Shown here: in pieces, positions 6,821-13,095 of the stretch | Numbering within the stretch: position 1 is the first letter of the stretch | How the letters are laid out: each line of letters begins with the position of its first letter | Assembly: GCA_002347405.1 (NCBI GenBank) | Contig: DDXB01000039.1 | Coordinates: 19,984 to 33,078, forward strand | Direction: 5' to 3' | Length of the DNA: 13,095 nucleotides | Origin: Rhodocyclaceae bacterium UBA2271 | GTDB taxonomy: Bacteria > Pseudomonadota > Gammaproteobacteria > Burkholderiales > Rhodocyclaceae | Made by a program: the position numbers and the translations under genes | Notes under the pieces: generated by a model | The model's input: only the letters and a program-made list of their open reading frames with translations | Database searches by the model: none | What the model was told of the DNA's origin: nothing

Positions 6821-6864
6821 TGCCCCGCAGCGGGTATGAAATGCCCCGTATGGGATACGGTATG
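6821..6864. repeat. Cluster of short direct and inverted repeats in the cyclase-qor gap
   Basis: TGCCCCG occurs at 6821-6827 and 6842-6848, exactly 21 bases (two helical turns) apart. GTATG occurs three times (6834, 6848, 6860). CCGTAT (6846-6851) and ATACGG (6855-6860) form a six-pair dyad. The 243-bp gap (6764-7006) shows no convincing gene, so this cluster and the dyad at 6948-6967 are its main content. It could be a regulator binding region; the function is unknown. Confidence 0.4.
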
Positions 6865-6947
6865 CGCTGCACGCTGACAGGGTATTAGCCGGCGCACAGT
6901 CAATCAGGGGTACTCATCAGCATGCCAGCCCGGCCTTGAATTTCTCC

Positions 6948-6967
6948 CGCAAGCAGGGTAGCTTGCG
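6948..6967. promoter_or_regulatory. Perfect 7-bp dyad upstream of the quinone oxidoreductase gene
   Basis: CGCAAGC (6948-6954) and GCTTGCG (6961-6967) are exact inverse complements around a six-base loop. The dyad sits 39 bp before the qor ATG and just before a -10-like TAAAAT (6981-6986). There is no T-run after it, so an operator is more likely than a terminator. The regulator is unknown. Confidence 0.4.
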
Positions 6968-7006
6968 ACGCTGCGAATAATAAAATCAGCCAACGAGGAG
7001 AACAAC

Positions 7007-7981
7007 ATGAATCACGCAATCCGCATTTACGAAACCGGCGGGCCGGAAGTGCTGCGCTGGGAGGAAGTCAAGCTGGGCGACCCAGCACCCAATGAGGCGC
7101 GTGTCCGTCACGCAGCGGTCGGTCTCAACTTCATCGACATCTATTTCCGCAGCGGGCGCTATCCCCTGACTTTACCCAATGGCCTGGGCCTGGAAGGCGC
7201 GGGGGTGGTCGAGGCCATCGGCAGCGCCGTGACCGAAGTTCAGGTTGGCGAGCGCGTGGCCTATGCCGGCGGCCCACCCGGTGCCTACTCCGAGGCGCGC
7301 AACATTCCCGCCGATCGACTGGTGCGACTGCCGGATGCCATCGATTTCAAGCACGCCGCTGCAATGATGCTGCAGGGCATGACCGCACAATACCTGCTGC
7401 GGCGCACCTACCGCGTACAACCGGGCGATACCATCCTGATCCAGGCGGCAGCCGGGGGCGTCGGCCTGATCGTCTGCCAGTGGGCCAAGGCTCTTGGTGC
7501 CAGGGTGATCGGCACGGTCGGCACGGACGAAAAGGCGGCACTGGCCAAGGCGCATGGTTGCGATCATCCGATCGTCTATACGCGCGAGGATTTTGTCGAG
7601 CGGGTCAAGGAGATTACCAACGGCGAAGGCGTGCCGGTAGTGTATGACTCGGTCGGCGGCGACACCTTCATGAAATCGCTCGACTGCCTGCGTCCATTGG
7701 GCATGATGGTCACCTTCGGCCAGTCGGCAGGACCCGTGGCGCCCGTCGACACACAGGAGTTGTCTAAACGTGGCTCGTTGTTCCTGACCCGGCCGTCACT
7801 GTTCACCTATGTGGCAAAACGCGCGGATCTGTTGCATAGCGCACAGGAACTGTTCGACATGGTGGGTGCCGGTCGAGTGAAGATCGAGGTCAATCAAAGC
7901 TATGCCCTGAAAGATGCGGCGCAGGCACATATCGATCTCGCCGCCCGCAAGACCACCGGCTCGACAATATTGTTGCCTTGA
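7007..7981 (+). CDS. qorA: Zeta-crystallin-type NADPH:quinone oxidoreductase
   Basis: A 324-residue member of the medium-chain dehydrogenase/reductase superfamily that reduces quinones with NADPH. The N-terminal GroES-like half includes GLNFIDIYFRSGRYP (39-53) and the GLGLEGAGVVEAIG segment. The Rossmann half has the nucleotide loop AAAGGVG (147-153) and YDSVGGDTF. The catalytic zinc cysteines of alcohol dehydrogenases are absent, as expected for the quinone reductase subgroup. Length is typical. The ATG at 7007 has GAGGAG six bases upstream. A dyad and a TAAAAT box lie just before the gene, and a ParA-like gene follows 27 bp later, suggesting one transcript. Related 2-haloacrylate or crotonyl-CoA type reductases are less likely given the full-length match. 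The cytoplasmic location is inferred from the lack of a signal peptide. Confidence 0.92.
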   Translation: MNHAIRIYETGGPEVLRWEEVKLGDPAPNEARVRHAAVGLNFIDIYFRSGRYPLTLPNGLGLEGAGVVEAIGSAVTEVQVGERVAYAGGPPGAYSEARNIPADRLVRLPDAIDFKHAAAMMLQGMTAQYLLRRTYRVQPGDTILIQAAAGGVGLIVCQWAKALGARVIGTVGTDEKAALAKAHGCDHPIVYTREDFVERVKEITNGEGVPVVYDSVGGDTFMKSLDCLRPLGMMVTFGQSAGPVAPVDTQELSKRGSLFLTRPSLFTYVAKRADLLHSAQELFDMVGAGRVKIEVNQSYALKDAAQAHIDLAARKTTGSTILLP

Positions 7982-7994
7982 TGCCCTGACCTGC

Positions 7995-8000
7995 GGGAGG
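7995..8000 (+). promoter_or_regulatory. Ribosome binding site that sets the ParA-like start
   Basis: GGGAGG ends eight bases before the GTG at 8009. The alternative GTG at 8003 is only two bases away and the ATG at 8021 is twenty bases away, so 8009 is the best start. Confidence 0.6.
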
Positions 8001-8008
8001 GAGTGCAT

Positions 8009-8629
8009 GTGAAGATCTACATGATCGCCAACCCAAAGGGGGGTGTTGGCAAAAGTACGCTGGCAACCAACCTCGCGGGATGGCTGGCAAGCAACGGTCA
8101 TCGAGTGATGCTGGGCGACATCGATCGCCAGCAGTCATCGCGTGCATGGCTGCAACTGCGCGCGCCGGCACTGCCATACATCGCAGCGTGGGACATCCAG
8201 CCTGGCCAGCCGGCGAGACCGCCGCGCGATGCAACCCATGTCGTACTCGATACGCCGGCGGGGCTGCACGGCAAGAAACTGGCCAATGTTCTGAAGCTGG
8301 TGGATCGCATCATCGTGCCCTTGCAACCTTCACTGTTCGACATCCTGGCCACACGGCACTTTCTGGACGAGCTGCTGGCCGAAAAGCTGGTGCGAAAGCA
8401 TCATGTCGAGATTGCCATCGTCGGCATGCGCGTAGACGCACGCACGCGTGCCGCCGGTGAACTGGAGCGGTTTCTGGTGAGCTCCGGCCTGCCGGTGATC
8501 GCCCACCTGCGTGACACGCAAAACTATGTGCAAGCCGCCGCCCACGGCATGACCATCTTCGATCTCCCCGCCTCACGCGGTGCGCAGGACCAGGAGCAAT
8601 GGGCACCGATTCTGCGCTGGATTCAATAA
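8009..8629 (+). CDS. Orphan ParA/MinD-type P-loop ATPase
   Basis: A 206-residue ParA-family ATPase. The deviant Walker A motif is KGGVGKST (10-17) with the signature lysine K10; DIDRQQSS (37-44) is the switch region and VVLDTPAG (78-85) the Walker B. ParA-type ATPases dimerise with ATP on DNA or membrane and position chromosomes, plasmids or protein clusters. There is no N-terminal helix-turn-helix and no parB or parS-like partner next to it, so a plasmid-type partition role is unlikely; a cargo-positioning role is possible but inferred. The protein is short, with a single ATPase domain and no amphipathic MinD-type C-terminal tail recognised. It starts with GTG, 27 bp after qor, and ends facing the GGDEF gene. 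Confidence 0.85.
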   Translation: MKIYMIANPKGGVGKSTLATNLAGWLASNGHRVMLGDIDRQQSSRAWLQLRAPALPYIAAWDIQPGQPARPPRDATHVVLDTPAGLHGKKLANVLKLVDRIIVPLQPSLFDILATRHFLDELLAEKLVRKHHVEIAIVGMRVDARTRAAGELERFLVSSGLPVIAHLRDTQNYVQAAAHGMTIFDLPASRGAQDQEQWAPILRWIQ

Positions 8630-8648
8630 TTCCGCCCGCTGACGCCCT

Positions 8649-8663
8649 TTACGGGGGCCGTAA
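8649..8663. terminator. Hairpin between two converging genes
   Basis: TTACGG and CCGTAA are exact six-base arms around GGG, placed in the 46-bp gap between the ParA-like and GGDEF stop codons. No T-run follows on either strand, so it is a weak candidate for a shared terminator. Confidence 0.35.
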
Positions 8664-8675
8664 TCTGACTGGAAC

Positions 8676-9737
8676 CTAGAATAGCTCGGCGTCAGTATTT
8701 GCCAGGTGCTGCTTCAGCTTGCCTGCGGCGATCAGCCTGTCGTAAGCGTGGCACTGGTTGCGGCCATGATCCTTGGCCCAGTAAAGCGCTGCGTCCGCAC
8801 TGTCCAGAATGACGGATGGCGTGTCACCGCGCTTGATGCGGGTGAAGCCGATGCTGATGGTGATCCGGCCCACCCCGGGGAAGCCGAAATCTTCAACCCT
8901 GGCGCGAAAGCGCTCGAAAGTCGCCGTGGCGTGGGAAAACTCGGCAGGGCGCAACAGGGCGACGAACTCTTCACCACCAAAACGAAACAGCTTGTCCTGG
9001 ACGCGAAAGCTTTCACGCATCAGCTTGCCGACCAGGGTCAGCACCTCGTCGCCGACCTGATGGCCAAAACGGTCATTGATCGACTTGAAGTGGTCAATGT
9101 CCATCACACCCAGCCAGTGATCGCGTGTCGCCGGGCGTGTCTTACGGCGATGCGGCAAACGCGGCGTCCCGGAGGCGGCATCATCCTGTTGCGGAATATT
9201 GGCCAGAATCCTGATCAGGTGTTCATCGAAGGTCTTGCGGTTGAGCAGGCCGGTGAGTGAATCGGTTTCGCTGTAGTCGAGCATCGACAGACAGTTTTTC
9301 AGCAGTTTGACAAAGCCCTGGACGATCTCGGATTCGAAAGCCGTCAATGCCACCGAACGCAGAATCAGTAAAAATGCGTAGGGTTCATGCAGCGCATTCT
9401 CGATCGGTACGATGATGCGCGCGCTACCGTCGGGAAGCTGATCGTGGCAGGGCTCAGCATTGCCAAGACAAATCTGGAAGTGCGGGCTATTTTCGATCGA
9501 CCCGATCTGCTCCGGCCAGGCAAAGCCATCGTCATGGATTTGCGCCACGACCGGACCGCCGGTGCCGATTTCCGCCGCAAGACCCACCAGCACATCGCCG
9601 GGCGGCATGAAGATCTTGTGCAGTTCCGTGCGCGTCGCTCCCAGAATCTCATTAATCGCAGTAATCACGGCCGCCTCAACAGCACCGCGATTGCGGCTGT
9701 TGGTGATCAGGTCAACATGATGGAGCAGGGAGGTCAA
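8676..9737 (-). CDS. GGDEF diguanylate cyclase with N-terminal GAF-like domain
   Basis: Makes c-di-GMP from two GTP. With a TTG start it has 353 residues. Residues 1-155 form a GAF-like sensor region (weak match, by pattern only). The GGDEF domain (about 156-335) has DSLTGLLNR (159-167), MDIDHFK with metal D213, the active-site GGEEF (254-258), and the product-inhibition I-site RVQD (245-248) exactly five residues before it. It is therefore expected to be active and feedback-inhibited. No membrane segment is seen. The TTG at 9737 overlaps the stop of the upstream transporter gene (TTGA), suggesting translational coupling; no in-frame ATG exists until residue 44, and the frame above 9737 runs over the transporter gene. 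The ribosome site is weak. It is the last gene of the EVE-TauE-GGDEF operon. The start is the least certain point. Confidence 0.9.
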   Translation of the reverse strand: MTSLLHHVDLITNSRNRGAVEAAVITAINEILGATRTELHKIFMPPGDVLVGLAAEIGTGGPVVAQIHDDGFAWPEQIGSIENSPHFQICLGNAEPCHDQLPDGSARIIVPIENALHEPYAFLLILRSVALTAFESEIVQGFVKLLKNCLSMLDYSETDSLTGLLNRKTFDEHLIRILANIPQQDDAASGTPRLPHRRKTRPATRDHWLGVMDIDHFKSINDRFGHQVGDEVLTLVGKLMRESFRVQDKLFRFGGEEFVALLRPAEFSHATATFERFRARVEDFGFPGVGRITISIGFTRIKRGDTPSVILDSADAALYWAKDHGRNQCHAYDRLIAAGKLKQHLANTDAELF

Positions 9738-10524
9738 AGCAGGCCGTGCACCATTTTTGCGACCAGCAGCAGAATCACACCGGCAAATATTTTCTTCAGC
9801 GTAGCCACGGGCAGGCTGTGCGCGGCTCTGGCGCCGAGCGGAGCGGTCAACATGCTCATTGCCACGCAAGCCGCCAGCGCCTGCAGGTAGATGTAGCCAA
9901 AGCTGCCAGCCGGCAGGTCTGTGACCCGCAGCCCTCCCAGCATATAGCCCGCCGTACCCGCCACGGCAATGGGCAGACCGATCGCCGCAGAAGTACCGAT
10001 GGCATGGTGCATCTTGATGTTGCACCAGGTCATGAAAGGCACCGATAGCGAGCCGCCGCCAATCGCCACCAATGCCGAAATCACGCCGATGCCGCTGCCG
10101 ACGGCGTACATGCCGAGCACGCCCGGCAACTGCCGCGACGGCTTGGGTTTGATGTTCGCCAGCATCTGGAAGGAAACATAGCTCATGAAGACCGCAAAAA
10201 ATATCGCCAGCGGTCGTGTCGAAATCAGGCTGGCAATTTGCGCACCGGCAAAGGTGCCGAGCACAACGCCGGGAGCAATGATCTTGACGATCGGCCAGAT
10301 CACCGCGCCATGGCGATGGTGGGCATACAGACTCGACAGTGAAGTGAAAATGATGGCCGCCATCGAGGTGCCAAGGGCCAGATGCATCACATGCTCAGCC
10401 GGCATGCCCTGCGCGGCAAACATCAGCGCCAGCACGGGCACCATGATCGCGCCGCCACCGACGCCCAGCAATCCGGCAAAAAATCCTGCCACCGCGCCGA
10501 GCGCCAGATATCCCACCAGCCAAA

Positions 10525-10528
<4 letters not shown>
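9734..10528 (-). CDS. TauE/SafE family membrane transporter
   Basis: A 264-residue hydrophobic protein of the sulfite exporter TauE/SafE family, with about eight membrane helices in two similar halves. The family start is visible in the Gly-rich stretch GVGGGAIMVPVL (around residues 21-32), repeated in the second half as AIGGGSLSVPFM. Members move sulfite, sulfoacetate or other small organosulfur anions; the substrate here cannot be read from the sequence. The ATG at 10528 has AAGGAG nine bases upstream and overlaps the stop of the EVE gene by four bases (ATGA). The downstream GGDEF gene overlaps its stop. The coupling to a c-di-GMP enzyme suggests co-expression, not necessarily a shared function. 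Confidence 0.9.
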
Positions 10529-10986
<458 letters not shown>

Positions 10987-11149
10987 CATCCGCCTGAAAT
11001 TGATTGCTCCAGCGGGCCATTCTACAGGCGGAGTCTGGAAAGATTCTCGTACTGGCGCACGATCACCTACAATCGCCCCGCAGCGCCAGATTGGCTGCTT
11101 TGGCGAACACGCCGCCCATTCACCGCAGGCATACCATCTCCCACTGCCC

Positions 11150-11770
11150 ATGAAACAGCACGCCGAAGAACTGATGGCGCGCATCCGCGCCCTGCAAAAC
11201 GAACTTGAAGAGGAATATCGCCGGGCGCAACTGGAATTCGCGCTCAAGCGCGCAGAGCTGGCCGAGGATTTCCTGCGGCAGCAGAAGCGCTACAAAGCGA
11301 GTCTGTTGCGCTTTCTGCTGCGCACGCGTCCGCTTGTCGTCCTGACTTCACCGTTGATTTATCTGGGCTGGATTCCGTTTCTGCTGATGGATTTATTCGT
11401 CACACTTTTCCAAGCCATCTGCTTTCCGGTTTACCGCATTCCCAAAGTGCGGCGCGCCGACTATCTTGTGTTCGATCGCACGGATCTGCCCTATCTGAAT
11501 ATCATTGAAAAGTTCAATTGCTTCTATTGCTCCTATGGCAACGGCATTGCTGCCTATACGCGCGAAGTGGCGGCACGCACCGAGCAATACTGGTGCCCGA
11601 TCAAGCACGCCCGACGCCTGCGGGCCACTCATGAACACTATCCGAAATTTTTCGATTACGGCGACGCCGAGGCATTCCGCCAGGGACTGGAACGCTTGCG
11701 GCAACAGTATGAGGGGGCAGAAGCCGACGCGCCGTCTGCTGCCGAAAAAACCCAGACTCGCGGAACCTAG
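11150..11770 (+). CDS. Conserved membrane-anchored protein with CxxC motif, function unknown
   Basis: I do not recognise a named family. The 206-residue protein has a charged coiled coil (about 3-50), a hydrophobic stretch of one or two membrane helices (about 61-95), and a C-terminal soluble part with CFYC (124-127), SYGNG (128-132) and RTEQYWCPIKHA (143-154). C124, C127, C149 and nearby histidines (H153, H161, H163) could bind a metal or an Fe-S cluster, but this is inference. The compact motif spacing looks conserved and not random. The ATG at 11150 is chosen because the coiled coil begins there; there is no good ribosome site, and the open frame reaches back to 11000 across the promoter region of the divergent EVE gene. 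Its stop overlaps that of the opposite EAL-HDOD gene in a shared CTAG. Confidence 0.8.
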   Translation: MKQHAEELMARIRALQNELEEEYRRAQLEFALKRAELAEDFLRQQKRYKASLLRFLLRTRPLVVLTSPLIYLGWIPFLLMDLFVTLFQAICFPVYRIPKVRRADYLVFDRTDLPYLNIIEKFNCFYCSYGNGIAAYTREVAARTEQYWCPIKHARRLRATHEHYPKFFDYGDAEAFRQGLERLRQQYEGAEADAPSAAEKTQTRGT

Positions 11771-13038
11771 GCAACCTCGGTCGCCAGTGTCTGAACCCAG
11801 GCAATCGATTCGGCCAGGCACTGATTCAGCGTTTCACGGTTGATGCGCCCACCCATCTGCGCCAACACGCGCTCGGCACCTTCCGGATCGTCACTGTCGT
11901 AGCAGTCAGTGATATCGAGCAACAGCCCCAATTCTCCCTCGCGGCTCAGCAGCGCGAGGCTCAATTGCGGGCCAAGAGCAATCTGTTCGATGATGTCGGT
12001 CATCGGCAGACCCAGGGCCGCCGGCATCAGCGACATCAAGCCACAGAGGAAGGCCGCCTCGGGCAGGTCGCGCTGATCAGCGTAACAGCGGCGCGCCAGA
12101 CGCTCCATGAAATTTCCTTTGAACGCTGCCAACTGCATCAACGGATTGCGCTCAATGCCGACGTACTGACCGCTGGGGCGGCTATAAAGCAGCAACTGTA
12201 ACCAGCGCAGGATCTGGCGACGACCAAGCACGGTAATCGCCTGCCGCACCGATGTGACACGCGTACGCAACCCCACGGCGGCCGAATTGGTGAGCCGCAG
12301 CAAATTCACGGCGAGCGCAGCTTCGCTCTTGAAAATCCGTTCGATTTCGTCAAGATCGGCGTCTGCGTTCAGGCGCTTGATGAGACGAATCAGGCCCTGT
12401 GTGGCCGGATCGAGCTGTTTGCCCTCGACAACGGTCGGTTCGGCGAAATAGTAGCCTTGGAAAAAGTGAAAGCCGAGCGCCGCGGCCCGCTCGTAATCGG
12501 CATGGGTTTCCACATGACTGGCAATCGGCAATGGACGAAAATCCGCCAATTGCGACAACAGTGGCCGCAACACGCCGTCAGGCAAGTGTTGCAGATTGAG
12601 CTTGACGAACATGGCCTGCTTCAATAGCGGCACGAGTTCCTCGGAGACTCTGGTGAGGTCGTTCAGACAGAAGGTATAGCCACGCTGCCCCAGCGCCTGG
12701 CAACGTGCCACCACGGCCGGCTCGACAGCCACGCTGGCTGGCAAATCAAACACCACGCCGTTGGCCGGCAAAAGTTCGATTGCATCGGAGGCAAGCGCTA
12801 CCGAGTCGACAATGACAAAGACCTTGTTGGACCCCAGTGCACTGCTCAATCCCAGTTCGGCGAAAGCCTTGCAGATCACATCGGCAGTAGCCATGCCTGG
12901 CTGGACTTGTGCCGCGCGATTCTCACTCGAATCGCGGAACAGCAACTGATAGCCGACCAGTGCCTGTGTCGAATCGAGAATTGGCTGACGCCCGAGAAAG
13001 AGGCTCGTGAGAGCAGGGGCAGAAGGTGGAATGCTCAT
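11767..13038 (-). CDS. EAL-HDOD signalling protein with degenerate EAL domain
   Basis: A 423-residue protein of the YuxH-like architecture: an EAL-type domain (about 12-205) followed by an HDOD domain (about 210-400). The EAL signature is GYQLLFR (29-35), with Gln where the catalytic Glu should be. The next metal site reads VVFDLPAS, without its usual Glu, and CLNDLTR replaces the DDFG segment; the late SHVET and FQGYYF motifs remain. It is therefore probably not a c-di-GMP phosphodiesterase, but may still bind ligand or protein partners. HDOD domains are catalytically inactive HD-like modules found in signalling proteins. The ATG at 13038 has AGGA seven bases upstream. It converges with the CxxC protein gene, overlapping four bases. 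The upstream promoter is largely outside the window. Confidence 0.9.
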   Translation of the reverse strand: MSIPPSAPALTSLFLGRQPILDSTQALVGYQLLFRDSSENRAAQVQPGMATADVICKAFAELGLSSALGSNKVFVIVDSVALASDAIELLPANGVVFDLPASVAVEPAVVARCQALGQRGYTFCLNDLTRVSEELVPLLKQAMFVKLNLQHLPDGVLRPLLSQLADFRPLPIASHVETHADYERAAALGFHFFQGYYFAEPTVVEGKQLDPATQGLIRLIKRLNADADLDEIERIFKSEAALAVNLLRLTNSAAVGLRTRVTSVRQAITVLGRRQILRWLQLLLYSRPSGQYVGIERNPLMQLAAFKGNFMERLARRCYADQRDLPEAAFLCGLMSLMPAALGLPMTDIIEQIALGPQLSLALLSREGELGLLLDITDCYDSDDPEGAERVLAQMGGRINRETLNQCLAESIAWVQTLATEVA

Positions 13039-13095
13039 GCCGATATCCTACCAGCAGGAAGTCACGAGATCAATCGGGATAGGGGGCGGTCAAAC

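Noticed and set aside
6821..6864. CRISPR-like or tandem repeat array
   Set aside because: The repeats are only 5-7 bases with two or three copies and no regular spacers, so they are better seen as regulatory motifs.
8009..8629. Plasmid partition locus or integrated plasmid
   Set aside because: No parB, parS repeats, replication protein, integrase or composition shift is seen around the ParA-like gene.
9738..10025. N-terminal extension of the GGDEF protein over the transporter gene
   Set aside because: The extension is the off-frame translation of the TauE/SafE gene and has an atypical composition; the GAF-like sequence begins only at about 9737.
11000..11149. 50-residue N-terminal extension of the CxxC membrane protein
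   Set aside because: It covers the divergent intergenic region, has no ribosome site, and its composition is unlike the rest of the protein.

Overview
The window is a stretch of ordinary bacterial chromosome, with moderately high G+C and tightly packed genes. It most likely comes from a betaproteobacterium, possibly near the Rhodocyclales. This rests on the gene order rpsU-yqeY-dnaG-rpoD, the Lys/Ala/Pro-rich tail on the RpoD N-terminus, and the number of class III cyclase, GGDEF, EAL-HDOD and hemerythrin signalling proteins. I saw no transposase, integrase, tRNA, rRNA, CRISPR array or phage gene. The genus is inference; nothing here fixes it.

Layout. (1) 1-4330, minus strand: the macromolecular synthesis operon, read from a strong promoter at 4302-4329 as rpsU (ribosomal protein S21), yqeY (GatB/YqeY family), dnaG (primase) and rpoD (primary sigma factor, cut off by the left window edge inside region 2). 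Two hairpins lie between rpsU and yqeY, a perfect DnaA box lies just before dnaG, and a TATAAT box lies just before rpoD. (2) 4398-6763, plus strand: two class III nucleotide cyclase genes in tandem. The first is an intact cyclase fused to a C-terminal bacteriohemerythrin domain. The second is a shorter, divergent cyclase lacking the usual transition-state Asn. (3) 6764-7006: a 243-bp gap rich in small inverted and direct repeats. (4) 7007-8629, plus strand: a zeta-crystallin-type quinone oxidoreductase and an orphan ParA-type ATPase, probably one transcript. (5) 8676-10986, minus strand: an overlapping operon EVE-domain protein, TauE/SafE transporter, GAF-like/GGDEF diguanylate cyclase. (6) 11150-11770, plus strand: a membrane-anchored cysteine-motif protein of unknown function. 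(7) 11767-13038, minus strand: an EAL-HDOD protein with a degenerate EAL domain.

How the genes work together. Region 1 links translation (S21), replication priming and housekeeping transcription in one transcript. The rest is largely second-messenger signalling: probable cAMP (or another cyclic nucleotide) made under control of a di-iron hemerythrin sensor, c-di-GMP made by a feedback-inhibited GGDEF enzyme, and a c-di-GMP-like scaffold that has probably lost catalysis. The points most worth checking are the cyclase-hemerythrin fusion with its degenerate neighbour, the EVE-TauE-GGDEF operon, the CxxC membrane protein, and the two DnaA boxes inside the rpoD operon. I do not see a clear defence or mobile system.
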